From the NCBI GenBank assembly GCA_014607495.2, contig CP053162.1, positions 1,426,001 through 1,490,000 on the forward strand: a stretch of DNA of 64,000 nt, written 5' to 3'. Origin of the DNA: Carposina sasakii. Taxonomy: Eukaryota; Arthropoda; Insecta; Lepidoptera; Carposinidae. Positions 30,008 to 40,352 of the stretch are shown here, piece after piece. Position 1 is the stretch's first letter. The number at the start of each line of letters is the position of its first letter. Position numbers and translations under genes: made by a program. The notes under the pieces were generated by a model. The model ran no database searches and had not been told where the DNA came from. It saw nothing but the letters and a program-made list of their open reading frames with translations.

Positions 30008-30314
30008 TTTGTACTACAAAATCTGAAACAAACATAATCGCCCTTATAAAATATATTATATGACAACAATGGACGTGTAGCCTGACAGGCTTCAGTAATT
30101 TTTTTGATGGTTATTACTCACGTGATATTCACCGGACGACGCAACCTCCTCCCTTGTTGGTAGTTTGGCAACTAAAACAAAAGCTACTGAGCCGCTTAAT
30201 CGCGGGGTGCGCGGGATAATAGGTGAAACTATGAAAACGTAAACATTAAGTAGCCTGTGAGACTCCACGTCCATACTTAAAGGTTAAGGGTGGCAACGTA
30301 AAAACATCCTGTAT

Positions 30315-30402
30315 TAGCTGCATTGCTTTCTGTGCATGTTGTAAGAGTCAGCTATTCTCATAGGCGATCATCAACAGTATGTCACTGATCCTTTACATCA
30401 GC
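30315..30402 (-). repeat. C-family fragment
   Basis: AGCTGCATTGCTTTCTGTGC, GTAAGAGTCAGC and GGCGATCATCAACAG are the complement of the C 3' half. An M3 MITE follows directly. Confidence 0.55.
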
Positions 30403-30560
30403 CCAAGTAGCATGACCTGCGAAACACGATATGATAAACCGATTTGTCAACATTTAGCCTATCAAAATTCAATCAATATAGCCGCCATGTTGAATTTTGT
30501 ATAGAGACGATATAATATCGTACGATACGATATCCACGATGCGTGTTCATGCTAGGGGCG
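30403..30560. mobile_element. M3 MITE, second copy
   Basis: Ends TAGCATGACCTGCG and CGTGTTCATGCTAGGGGC; inverted relative to the copy at 12,160. Both share the GCCGCCATGTTGAATTTTG core and the TATCG-rich part. Confidence 0.7.
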
Positions 30561-30639
30561 CTGGTCCCACTATGTGTCTGTAAAATCTCACGTGCAGTAT
30601 TGGTTACCTCGGATTTAAAAAGAATAATAAATTATTTGG

Positions 30640-30716
30640 AAAAATAAACATGTGATTTCGAGTCTGAAATTTTATAGGTAGGTTCCTTTTAGCGGGCTAT
30701 TTACATAGATTTTTTA
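30640..30716 (+). repeat. M1 MITE right-arm fragment
   Basis: AATAAACATGTGATTTCGAG, TCTGAAATTTTATAGGTAGG and AGCGGGCTATTTACATAG match the right arm of M1; the terminus is missing. Confidence 0.65.
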
Positions 30717-30719
30717 TAA

Positions 30720-30985
30720 TTAATAGACTTACGCTTGACCACAACGCGCCCGATGGTAAGCACCGTTGCAGTCTAAGATGGAGCGCGCTTGCCTAAAAGA
30801 AACCGGTTCACTCTCGCCTTGAAGACCGTAAGATTATAGTTCACGGGGAACAGGGATTCAGGCAGGGAGTTCCACAGCTTGGCCGTTAGCACTATGAATG
30901 TAGAAGCAAAACGATTAGTACGAGTTTTCGGCACTTCAACTGTGAGCCGGTGTCCGAACTTGCGCTTTATACAAGGCTAGTAGCT
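30720..30985 (-). pseudogene. CR1/Jockey-like LINE ORF2 C-terminus (J family)
   Basis: On the minus strand, a frame reads [13 protein letters not shown], then [17 protein letters not shown] and [16 protein letters not shown] before a stop. This is the common end of CR1/Jockey-group LINE ORF2 proteins (LWNSLP..VFP..FK.R). The rest of the reverse transcriptase is absent. Relatives lie at 8,010 and 36,085. Confidence 0.8.
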
Positions 30986-31279
30986 GTTCCGGTATGGAGT
31001 ACCTTCGCAACTTCGAGAATTTTGAAATTCTCGGGACTACAGAGTCCCGGTCCTTTGAGAGGCGTGCATCGGGCCATAGCCAAGATGTAGAGAGAACTTA
31101 AGAGAACTTTGATATGGTGTGGGATACACATGGCGGATACTATCGCCGACCGCACAACATGATACGCCCGGCGATGGTCTCCGCCAAGTGCAAGAATATT
31201 GGAGTGTAGAGCTTTGTCACGCGATGGAAACAAAGGTCATGGGCTATGGGGCTGAATAATTGGTGGGGTTGGGTAACTG
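30986..31279. other. Possible upstream part of the J LINE remnant
   Basis: An 88-codon minus frame (30,967-31,233) continues from the LINE end but is out of register with it and shows no reverse-transcriptase motif. The GAATTTTGAAATTC palindrome near 31,018 is local. Confidence 0.35.
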
Positions 31280-31690
31280 GGCTATTTGAAGGAGACTAAT
31301 GGACGCCTGCCATTACAACCAAGTCTCATAATTATTTGGTGGCAGGCGGTGACTCGCCGACTCATGTCATGGGCCCCCTGAAACGGCCGCACGCACGGAG
31401 CGACAAAGGGGGCAACATTTGGTGAGCGGCTAGGGTGGAGGGGTGCCCCTGGACTTTAAACCGAGACCAACTCGCCACTTACGGACGGGCACGTCCACCT
31501 TCGAGCTGTCATAGCTCTCGCGACTCCACTCTGCCCGGCCGGCGAAAGCAAGGCAGAGGTGGGGGAACTGTTCCTCGTCAGACCTCACTCCGGCGCCGGA
31601 GATGAGGAACAGGGTCTTCCCCCGGGAGCACTTCAGGTCCGCGGGAACGCTACCTCCCAACAGCTCGCCACAAGCTGCTCTGCGGGCTTA
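31280..31690. other. GC-rich island of unknown origin
   Basis: Distinctly GC-rich, CpG-containing sequence in an AT-rich window, with GGGGTGCCCCTGGACTTTAA and CCCCCGGGAGCACTTCAGG stretches. A 76-codon minus frame (31,430-31,660) is open but unrecognised. It could be a LINE 5' region, a gene-family fragment or a transferred piece. Confidence 0.45.
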
Positions 31691-32337
31691 TTATTATTAG
31701 CATACATAGCATATTGGTAACATAGCCCCATGTCCATTTAAGTCTAAGTTTAATTGATCCTATTTAAGAACATGAATATACCTATAATGTATAGGTATAA
31801 ATAAATAATAGTAAATGTACCGTAAAAAAAGTTATAAACTTTGTTAATATGCCTAGGCTGTCCGTCTGTCCGTTCTCTATTAACAAAATATACAAAAATC
31901 GTCACATGATATTTTTATTCGAGACTACGATAAACATCAATAAATTCATATTTTATTTACGTTGGACCATGCAAGAGATGTCACTTAGTATAAAAAATAA
32001 ATATCTCGGGCCATTTGGGGATGCAGACGGTAAAATATGCCATCCCTTTTATGTTACACCGCAAAGGTACAAATAGAATCTCTAGGGATGATGCCACAGT
32101 ATAACCCTCATACAGTAATGCAACTCTGAATAAAAAAAAAACAAGTTATTGCAATGGAAATCACGGGAAAAAGATAGTTCAAAATTTTTCCTATATTGGT
32201 TTTAGGCTGTTTTTCCACCAGAGATATGCTGCATTGCTTCAGATGCGTGTGATATCCAATAATCATTTTCATTGCTCCATGAAGTCAATGGATGAATGAA
32301 TATAGGATATCAAATATAACTTTGGCAACGTAGCGAT
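31691..32337. other. Unannotated AT-rich DNA
   Basis: A 75-codon plus frame at 31,849-32,076 has no recognisable domain. No named repeat. Confidence 0.4.
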
Positions 32338-32425
32338 ATGCGAGTGGCAACTAGCAAATCGCCCGGGAGAATGCCTGGGTTCCTTAGGTGATTCCTGATG
32401 TATTCTAGTGAAGCCCTAAATCTTC
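32338..32425 (+). repeat. C-family fragment
   Basis: GCAACTAGCAAATCGCCCGG, GAGAATGCCTGGGTTCCTTA and GATGTATTCTAGTGAAGCCC in C order with an internal deletion. It forms an inverted pair with the next copy. Confidence 0.65.
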
Positions 32426-32457
32426 TCATTATACCAACAGCAACATTCACCAATGAT

Positions 32458-32672
32458 ACGGGGCTTCACTAGAATACATCAGCTGCATCTCCTTCCGTGC
32501 ATGTAGTAAGAGTCGACCAAGGAACCCGGGCATTCTCCAAGGCGATAAGCTAGTAACTTGTCACTGACCTTTTACATTTGACCCCGCAATGCTAAACGTG
32601 GCGGAGAGATCTCCTTTATGGTCCTGCAGTTCTGTCTAACCCATTTTCGGGAAGACAGCCACGGCTTTATGG
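32458..32672 (-). repeat. C-family repeat, near full length
   Basis: Complement of the family from GTGAAGCCCC through GATGCAGCT and GAGAATGCCCGGGTTCC to the ACAGCCACGGC 5' end. Confidence 0.7.
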
Positions 32673-32894
32673 TACATAGTAAGAATGGTAATAAATGTGT
32701 GTAAACTTTTCTTCTAAGCTGCTCTGGGAGTGAAAAGAAAAGTATAATACCTACTACAGCTGCTTCTCTTCCCGGGCATACTGTACAAGTCAGTAGAGGG
32801 ACAAGAGGGTCTTGGTGTTTTGTAGGCGATGAGCTGACCACTTGTCACTACTAACCGAACTTGTACATCTCAACTGTACCCTCAAAATTGGTCA

Positions 32895-32985
32895 GAAGTG
32901 CCACCATGTGGTTATATCGGCCTCTGGTGCTCTGCCTACCTCGTAAGGGATAAAGGCGTGATTATATGTATGTATGTATGTAAAC
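32895..32985 (+). repeat. T-family repeat with (TATG)n end
   Basis: CACCATGTGGTTATATCGGC, CTGGTGCTCTGCCTACCTCG, GGGATAAAGGCGTGATTATA and a TGTATGTATGTATG tail. Confidence 0.7.
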
Positions 32986-34494
32986 TTTCATCAAACACGT
33001 TTGGCCACTGTAATATTGTTGTATAGGTACATTGACGCTATCGATTTACCGTAACTCTCATAGTAAATGTTTTTGTTTACGCCGCGGTCATCCAATTAGC
33101 GACATCATTTGTACTGTGCCATTGAACAAGCAGCAATGTATGTTGTGTATAATTTATTTACCGTTCGACCTGTTACCAAGCGTTATGAATTATGAAATAG
33201 ATGATAAGGGTAGTTAAAGATACAAGACTGCTGTAGAATAATTTAATAGACTTGGGTAAAAATAGTAATTTTCTAACAGGGTTTAATAAACATCTTTCAT
33301 AATTTATTTCTATCTTTACCAGTTACTTTATGTGTGTATTTCGGCTACAAATACAATTATTTAGATTAGCAACGAATTCAATGGGATAATATTCTAGTCA
33401 CTAGATATTAAAATAAGAGCCGAAACTATAAACATGGCGACAATCAATACAGATGCCTTCAAAAATACTACTATAGTTCCGATTATTAAATCGCACATGA
33501 CAACTTGTATAGTCATAACTCAAAAAATTACCGAATTGACTTAAGATTACCTACGGATCAAGTAATTTTTTATCAAGTAAGTTTTTATTATTTAAAAGAT
33601 GACAAAAGCATTCCCTAAATAACATTTTCTTATTTTGAATAATTTACATAACTTCAATAGTTTTGGTGCTATTATTTTTTGAACTATCAAATTGATTTTA
33701 CTCGAAATTTCTGATCAACCTACCAAAACCCAATTACCATGCCACATTTTTTGGCAAACCATGTCTCTGATTGAATAATGTAATCATAACTTTATTGTTG
33801 CTGTTTAGGAAGGGGGAAGAAGAAATAAGTAGGTTACCTGTGTGTTTTCTCTTATTATTTCTACCGTGCGGAATTTATCGTAGAGTTTAGGTTTTCAGTT
33901 CACTATAGTCCACTTTTAGGGTAAGGGCACTGTCATTGGGTAGGTCAGTTTGTCACACACAAAAATTCACTTGCCGAGACCCGAAGTCAGTACCGCGGTG
34001 GTTGGACAACTGGCAGATGCAGGGCGGGGGAAACACACGTGGCCAGCGTCCGCGGCGAGGAAAAGAGATAGGACGATTAAAAGAGGGAGAAACAAAATTA
34101 TAGTTTTAACCGGTACAATACATGGTAATGTTTGAAGTAAACAAAATTTTATATTAGGTATGTTCGTATTAAAAATGCACAAAGAAAAAACACGTAGGTA
34201 TGAATAATGAAAATTTCAAAAACAAAAAGTTAGATAATCTAAACTTATGCACTTGTATGCAGTTCTAGTGCTATATGATTTCATTACGAATTCACACGAT
34301 TCACGAACTGCTGAAAGTTCAGGAAGCACTGAAACTTTAATATGAGTATAGTTCGGGTTATGAATGGAGGGTGGAAATTAAATTGTATAACGCTTTGGAT
34401 GAAGTGATAAGCTGGCGTTAAGGTTCCGTTTCAAAGATTGACTATGCCTGTTTTCGTATAATATAATTTCGTATAATTTTTTTGTATGTAACAT
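32986..34494. other. Unannotated DNA
   Basis: AT-rich with no gene I can support. A GC-richer patch at 33,990-34,060 carries mirror frames on both strands without domains. Confidence 0.4.
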
Positions 34495-34840
34495 ATAATG
34501 ATGATGGTGACCTCCGACCGTATTTCGGCCAAGGCGACCAATCTCTACGGAGATTGGCCAGGTACGCAGGAGATATTATACTGCACAAGTGTGTGCGCAA
34601 ACACAAATTCCCTCACTTTCATAGTCCGTTGGGACGGAAAGCCGACACGACCGGAGAGAGATCAGGCGCAGGAGCAACCGTTATACGTGTTTTCCGAGGC
34701 ACGAGCTAAGTGACAACTTTTGCAACATTAAAATCTGTACATGAAATAAATTCATTGGTACAGGCCCGTAACTGGGATCAAACTTACGCCTCCCGCTTGG
34801 AAGGGTCACGTCTTAACCACTGTGCTATCACCGCCTTTTA
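34495..34840 (-). repeat. S1 tRNA-derived SINE, full length
   Basis: On the minus strand: GGCGGTGATAGCACAGTGGT (box A region), ACGCCTCC-type spacer, a GTTTGATCCCAGTTACGG box B, the CCGGTCGTGTCGGCTTTCCG body, and a CATCATCAT 3' end. The two open plus frames inside it are by-products. Confidence 0.85.
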
Positions 34841-34934
34841 ATCTACGTATGTATGTAATATAGATATGACATAAACAGAGTAACTAGTTCAACGAAAGGA
34901 ACTATGTAATGAAATGCACTTGCCCCGCGCGGCT

Positions 34935-35128
34935 TCATAAGAATACAGCAGCCGCATGTCGTAAGAATCGACTAAAGAATTCGGGCATTTTCTCAGGCGA
35001 TAAGCTAACAATTTGTCATTGATCGTTAACATCTAACACTGTTATGCTGATCGTGACTATAGGATCCCATTCGTGATCCTGCAATTCTGGCTATCCCATT
35101 TCGCACACAACCGTGTGTATATAGCTAT
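34935..35128 (-). repeat. C-family repeat
   Basis: GAATACAGCAGCCGCATGTC, TCGACTAAAGAATTCGGGCA, TCTCAGGCGATAAGC, GATCCTGCAATTCTGGCTAT and CACAACCGTGTGTATATA in inverted family order. Confidence 0.75.
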
Positions 35129-35204
35129 ACAGGGTGGAAGTGACAGCCAGGCAAATACTCAAATGCTGAACAAGATTGTGTATCACTTGCGCGGATCCTA
35201 TCAC

Positions 35205-35834
35205 CTAAATCAAATCAAATCAAATATTCTTTATTTGTCGATCATAGGTAAATTATAAGGTGTTTGGTACATGCAAAAGTATCTCTATGTCCTACCGGTG
35301 GGCGTACAAAAATGTTAAATTCCAAATAAAATTGTAATACTATAATTCAAATCAAGTCAATAATAAATGTTACAAATTATTTTATGGTCACAAATAACAA
35401 AGTCTACAATAAATTATACAATACCACCAAGCCATATTCATAAAATGAAATGTATTATAGTAAAAAATATTATGGTCATACTATAGGTCTCCCAAAATGG
35501 TTGGTATTCAAATATTATGTCAATCAGTTAAATAGCTTACAGAGTATCATAATTTGTCACCTAAGTAATCTTTAACTGTATAATATGCCATTTCGATAAG
35601 AAGTGCGCGCACATTATGTTTAAAACGATTAATAGTTATATTACCCCGCAATGCTTCTGGCAGCTTCTTGAACAATTTTGCACTCATACAAAAAATACTC
35701 TCTTGCTGTAATGAAGTTTTAGCTGGATTCAAACAGAGTTTGTTTTTATGTCGTTCTCGGGTACGATGTTCAAATAAATTTATATTTTGCCGAACCGTGT
35801 ATGTGTTAAAGATATTAAGCTCGCCCTTGTACAT
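35205..35834 (-). pseudogene. Jockey-like LINE ORF2 C-terminus with 3' tail
   Basis: The minus frame at 35,547-35,834 (95 aa) reads FEHRTRERHKNKLCLNPAKT, KLFKKLPEALRG and INRFKHNVRALLIEMAYYTV, the typical end of Jockey-group and related LINE reverse-transcriptase proteins in insects (KLFN.LP...FK..L...L...YY.). Downstream on the minus strand is an AATAAAGAATATTTGATTTG tail of TTTGA repeats ending at 35,205. This is a 5'-truncated, probably dead copy; the frame itself is intact to its stop. Confidence 0.8.
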
Positions 35835-35870
35835 AATGTTTTGTAGTACAATATTTATCTATCTATTTAT
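35815..35870 (+). repeat. CR1-like LINE tail fragment
   Basis: TTAAGCTCGCCCTTGTACAT, GTAGTACAAT and an (ATCT)n end, as at 9,090-9,205. Confidence 0.55.
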
Positions 35871-36235
35871 GTGTCACCAACGCATATCAAAATGCGTATG
35901 GAGTACTGTTCGCACCTTTGGGATGAATCGGCCAAATACCAGCTTGAGCCGTTGGAAGCTATCGAGGACCGATCCAAAATGCTGATCGGCAATGACTCAT
36001 TGTGCAAAGCTAGATTGCAAAGCCTTGAGCATCGACGTAAAGTTACATTTCGGGGAGTGTGCGTTGGGACTTCACGACCCTAATTCCCCCAGCACCCTTC
36101 TACCACCGGACGACCAGGGAAACGTCAAGGCGACACCGGTTCACAGTTAAAGTGCCGAAAACTCGTACTAAGCGTTTTGCTTCATAGCATACATTCATAG
36201 TTGTGGTCAAGCGTAAGCCTATTTAATATTTAAAA
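35865..36235 (+). pseudogene. CR1/Jockey-like LINE ORF2 remnant (J family, + strand)
   Basis: The frame at 35,871-36,083 reads RMEYCSHLWDESAKYQLEPL, EAIEDRSKMLIGN and LEHRRKVTF, the conserved region after the reverse-transcriptase core of CR1/Jockey-group LINEs. After a frame break, GGCGACACCGGTTCACAGTT and AAGTGCCGAAAACTCGTAC match the J-family end (compare 30,720), then a GTGGTCAAGCGTAAGCC tail. Deletions have removed the last codons. Confidence 0.8.
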
Positions 36236-36309
36236 AAATATATATATTAAAAAAAATCAAATATCGAGCGGTTTGGTGATTATGTTGTAATTTGAAAGCG
36301 GTATCGAGG

Positions 36310-36432
36310 AAAAAAATATTAAATCATCGTTTTGGGTACTATTGCGTTGATAAAGGTCTCCTATAATATATTTTCTCATATATCTTCCATGTACAGACAG
36401 CGATCCGTAACGTGATTTTTATTATATGTATA
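36310..36432 (+). repeat. R-family repeat, 3' end
   Basis: GGGTACTATTGCGTTGATAA, AGGTCTCCTATAATATATTT and CTTCCATGTACAGACAGCGA match the 3' end of R. Confidence 0.65.
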
Positions 36433-36664
36433 GAGTTCAGTACTTACATAGCCGCCACTAACACCGTTTATACCACACGCAACGCGAATAAGTCTGCGCA
36501 TAAATGTAAAAGTTATTCAAGCATTTCGTCCAATTAAACTTCGTCTAATTTATGTCCACTGCGAAGTTTCGGCGAAAATTCCAACTCGGGGAGTATTTAG
36601 CAACCAATTAGAGATTGCACACATGTTTCCCGTCCATAACTCGCAAAGGACTCGATTATTATAC

Positions 36665-36906
36665 GTTACTAGCGTATCGCCGCGGCTTTGCGGCTTTGTA
36701 ATGCCTTTCACGTGGGAAAAGTCATGGGCGGCCGCTATATAGAAAAGTGTTGTTATTTTTTCCAAGCATTTAAAAAAAACCTCTCCGTAAGAATCATCCT
36801 CGTACTTCAAGGAATATTCTAATATAAGAATTAGCGAAATCGGTTCAGCTGTTCTCGAGATCTGCGCTTAGCAACATTTTTAGATATTCATTTTTATATT
36901 ATAGAT
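36665..36906 (+). repeat. RTE-derived interspersed repeat
   Basis: TAGCGTATCGCCGCGGCTTT, CGTGGGAAAAGTCATGGGCG, AGCGAAATCGGTTCAGCTGT, TGCGCTTAGCAACATTTTTA and TTTTATATTATAGATT follow the common layout of lepidopteran RTE-derived repeats. Confidence 0.7.
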
Positions 36907-38760
36907 TATTATCTTGGTTTTTAATCACAAACGAGATGGACAGAGATAAATTTATTTTAATCTTTAGGGCTTGCTGCAAGTGCCCTTAAAGGTGAAAAAT
37001 AATTTCTCGCCGCCCATTACGTCTGTGGGTAAACTCTACACGAATGATACAAAGTTCACAATTATTGTGAACTGTTTTAATTTTCAAATACATAAGTACA
37101 TATTGTGTTCCCGGAATAGAGCCAATGGTGCATGTAGCCAAGAAAAAGAAGCTAGTATATTTACCACAAAAGGCATTAGACTACGTAAAATTTCATATAT
37201 TTATTTGTAAGTCCAATCCAATCTAACCATTCCCTAGCACATTCCTTAATGTAACCTACATTATTTTAATATCTCAGTCTTTCACGTCATTGAAAGAAAG
37301 TTTAATCTTCTACTTACGTAAATTATGTAAATAATTTAATAAATAAAGCTTATTTTCCTAATGCTCGCAATATTAAAAATAATTTTGCAGATTATTTCAA
37401 CTTCACCGCGCCAGGAAAAAAATTGGTCCGTTCTCTCTTTCTCCGGTCGAGTAATTTTCAGATAAGACGTAGATTTTTCTCTGAATTTACTATTTCCTCT
37501 TGTCAAATTTTATCTCAAATTTTTACTGGATTTTTTAAAACTCTAAGGTATATTGCATAATATGAAAAGCCACGCCACGCCATGCCAACTACGATTAGCT
37601 CGAGTACCTAAGTTATTTACTGTGAGGTTTTGTTATATCTGGTACCTATAACCATACCAAACGGGTAAAAACGGAACCCAATTGCATAGACTTGGACTGT
37701 CCGTCTGTCTCATGCACCGTGATAGCTTGTAAGTCGAAAATTTCACAAATAAGTAATGTATTTCTGTTAAGGAATACTAAAAACAGAATATGTAATGTTG
37801 TCTCCCATACAATAAACAAGTAAGAAAACTTACTGTTGCCCGCTGAATTTATACTTAGACATTTTCATACATTTCATAATATCAGTTTAAGCCTCGGAGT
37901 AAAGTTGTTTCCAAATGGTCATTATATTCCATCTATATGTTTAATGAACATTGTTCATGATTATTAACAAACTTATATCAGGCTAATAGTTCTTCTAATA
38001 AAAGAATTCATGTATAAAACGAGGAATCTAAACTACCTAAAACGACCTATTTAAGCATATATGAAGAATACCTTTATACCACGTTCTAATGATCTATTCT
38101 GGTCCGATCCCTTAAACTAATCCCTTTTTACTTTAAATGCACAACAAATTCCGGTCTGATACAAAAACTATTTTTAGATTCCGGTCTGATCCAGCGGAGT
38201 TATTTTTTAATGTGTTAGGCCAGAAAATAAAATAGGAAATAAAAGAATGAAAATTCTACAAGTTGTTATATTGAAGAACGACAAAGTTAAGAAAAATAAA
38301 ATAAAAATTAGTGAAATAGTCTCGATCGATAGAAATCAACAAACATTTGAAAAACAATATTGTATGGGTCTACTGTTTTACTTACTAACAGTACTAAAAA
38401 ATCATTGAGAAGACACACGAGATCAGAACACACAAAATAAATTAAATATTCATCTGATCCCGCGTCGGGATAGGATAGGAGTACAATTATAAAATTTTAT
38501 GAAACGGACCCTTTGCGGGATCACTTGCTGAGATCGGAACGGAATAGATCGCTCTAATAAAATTATTCTGTCGAGTACTTGCGATTTCTTTAACTAGAAC
38601 CTCGTTTGTTATCCAAATGAGTTTGGCTCAAGTCCAGAGATTGATCCATCTCTCATTATATCAAATATTCCTTTACTAATAAAAGATAGCTCTGTTTTAA
38701 TTAAGTAATTTAGGGACAATTTGTCCAACGATCAGATAGCCTATTTTGAAATATAAACTG
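36907..38760. other. Unannotated DNA
   Basis: AT-rich. A repeated TTCCGGTCTGAT phrase occurs at about 38,150 and 38,180, spaced 30 bp. No gene or named family. Confidence 0.4.
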
Positions 38761-38769
38761 GATGTTATC

Positions 38770-38870
38770 TGTATAGAGCGAAAGCACGGTTTGCGAGATG
38801 TCGTGAGTTCAAATCTCACTCGGGTGATTTTTTTTTTCATTTCTTTATTAATAATTTTTATAATATATAA
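38770..38870 (+). repeat. S3 tRNA-like SINE, 3' part
   Basis: GAGCGAAAGCACGGTTTGCG, GTGAGTTCAAATCTCACTCG (box B-like) and GGGTGA, then a T-run and TCATTTCTTTATTAATA. The same body follows the copy at 39,073. Confidence 0.6.
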
Positions 38871-39072
38871 TATCTTGACTAAGATACATTTATAAGACAC
38901 TTCTCCATAATACAATTCGCTAGGATATGGTTGATCATTTCATCATTAAAACATTGTGCTGAGGGATTCAGCTTTGTTTACCGAGATTTGGCTAGTGTAT
39001 AGGGATGAAAAAAATAACATTGCCTAAAACGTAATGTAAAAGAGATGGCAAAATTCTTCATCCGAGTTAATT

Positions 39073-39185
39073 GGCCCGATAGCTCAGTTGGTTGGAACGA
39101 AAGCACAGAGCAGCAGAGGTCGTTAGTTCAAATCTCACTCGGGTGAGAAAAAAAATCATTTCTTTATTAATATTTTTTTTAATGT
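39073..39185 (+). repeat. S3 tRNA-like SINE
   Basis: GCCCGATAGCTCAGTTGGTT opens like a tRNA (box A), AGTTCAAATCTCACTCGGGT closes it (box B and acceptor complement), followed by TCATTTCTTTATTAATA. The anticodon arm is distorted and there is a shared A/T tail with the copy 300 bp upstream, so I call it a tRNA-derived retroposon, not a tRNA gene. Confidence 0.6.
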
Positions 39186-39444
39186 ACCTAGATAGTCTAT
39201 CTGACCATTGGCGAATTCGGCACATATATTATTTTGGTTCCGTTTAAATTAAAACATTGGTAGGTTGCAAGGAGCCTATCAGGCGAATCAATAAGAAAGA
39301 AATTTTCAAAAATAAATTAATAAAAATACAATACTTTGCAGTTAGCCTATAAAGGTATAAGTCCTTAATCTATTTGTATTTTTTTGTTAAAGATCTATTT
39401 AGGTTACCTAAGTTAGTTAGCTTTAGATATAGTTTTCATCATTT
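39186..39444. other. Unannotated AT-rich spacer
   Basis: No feature recognised. Confidence 0.35.
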
Positions 39445-39615
39445 CATCATCATTTACATCCCTGGGAAGTCCACGGTTGGACATAGGCCTCCCCTAACAA
39501 CCTCCACTCCGACCGGTCGGAAGCAACCCGCATCCGACCGACGCCCGCGACCTTGGCCAGAGCGTCCGTCCACCTCGCGGGTAGCCATCCCTCGTTGCGT
39601 TTGCTGATACGTGGT
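39445..39615 (-). pseudogene. RTE-type LINE ORF C-terminus
   Basis: On the minus strand the codons read AKVAGVGRMRVASDRSEWR then LLGEAYVQPWTSQGC, the standard end of RTE-clade reverse-transcriptase proteins (W...L.EAYVQQW), followed by an ATGATGATG tail. Further copies of this end are at 42,890 and 46,246. Confidence 0.75.
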
Positions 39616-39807
39616 ATCTACTCTAGAACTTTCCGACACCGATAGTTTTACCTCCTCAAATAATAATAGATCCGTTTGACCCGGTATAATATCAAATTCA
39701 TCATCGAAATGCAATAAGAGTTTTTCTAATATAGTATTCATTGGCTGTATGTCATTAGTCTTATTTACCGAGGATCAGTCAATATTAAATATTGACATAA
39801 TATATCT

Positions 39808-40106
39808 ATATATATAATAAAAATGTAATGGATCGCTGTCTATTCATGGAAGATATTTGAGAAAAAATATTATAGGAGACCTTTATCAACGCAATAGCAC
39901 CTAAAAGAATGATTTTTGGAATTTTTGTCTGTTTGTCGGTTTGTCTGTTTGTGCGTTTGTGCACGCTCACCTCAGAAACGGCTGAAACGATGCAGTTTTC
40001 AGAAGAATATTGTGACATGTCCCACTTAACATTTAGGCCAATTTTTTATCCCGGACATTTTGTTTTTTCTGTAGTACACGTGGACGGAGTCGCGGGCATC
40101 CACTAG
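39808..40106 (-). repeat. R-family RTE-like repeat, near full length
   Basis: The minus strand runs from CTAGTGGATGCCCGCGACTC to the TATTATATATATAG end with all R blocks present, including CATCGTTTCAGCCGTTTCTG and the ACAGACAAACCGACAAACAG run. Confidence 0.75.
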
Positions 40107-40189
40107 TAAATACTATGTTATATTTTATATGTAAAGCGATCCAATATATAATATCAATTCATAGATTTTACCCTGACTGATGAAATCGG

Positions 40190-40295
40190 TTTGTAGACCC
40201 TGCCTCCCGCGCCATAGGTCCTCTGTTCGCATCCCGGTAGGTGCATACCATAGAAAGCCAACGCAAGGTCTGGTGCAAATATTTGATGATGATAA
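40190..40295 (+). repeat. S2 SINE head fragment
   Basis: GTAGACCCTGCCTCCCGCGC, CATAGGTCCTCTGTTCGCAT (box B) and CCCGGTAGGTGCATACC match the S2 head; the body is lost. Confidence 0.6.
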
Positions 40296-40352
40296 ATATC
40301 GTTGTTTATTTTCTAGTCATGGATAATTTAATAATAGTTTATATTTAATTTA

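Larger units (their letters stand above)
29098..30283 (-). mobile_element. piggyBac-like element, internally deleted
   Basis: TTAA flanks both ends (29,094-29,097 and 30,284-30,287). Terminal inverted repeat is CCTTTAAGTATGGACGT. A second inverted repeat, GGAGTCTCACAGGCT, sits directly inside the right end but about 27 bp further in at the left end; such asymmetric subterminal repeats are characteristic of piggyBac. Remnants of the transposase start and of its C-terminal zinc finger lie on the minus strand. The element is 1,186 bp including a hAT insertion of 185 bp with its duplication, so it is a deletion derivative unable to move itself. Confidence 0.9.
27869..30311 (+). mobile_element. 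A-family MITE split by nested insertions
   Basis: Left end CAGGTGATTTTTGATCG after TA; right end GTAAAAACATCCTG before TA. The A-unit parts are 27,869-28,195, 29,078-29,097 and 30,288-30,311, together about 371 bp, close to the 379 and 381 bp of the uninterrupted units at 14,327 and 15,067. The interruptions are an RTE-like array element and a piggyBac-like element. Confidence 0.8.

Noticed and set aside
39073..39150. Possible functional tRNA gene
   Set aside because: The anticodon arm does not fold well by eye, and the A/T-rich 3' body is shared with another copy; a tRNA-derived SINE is more likely.
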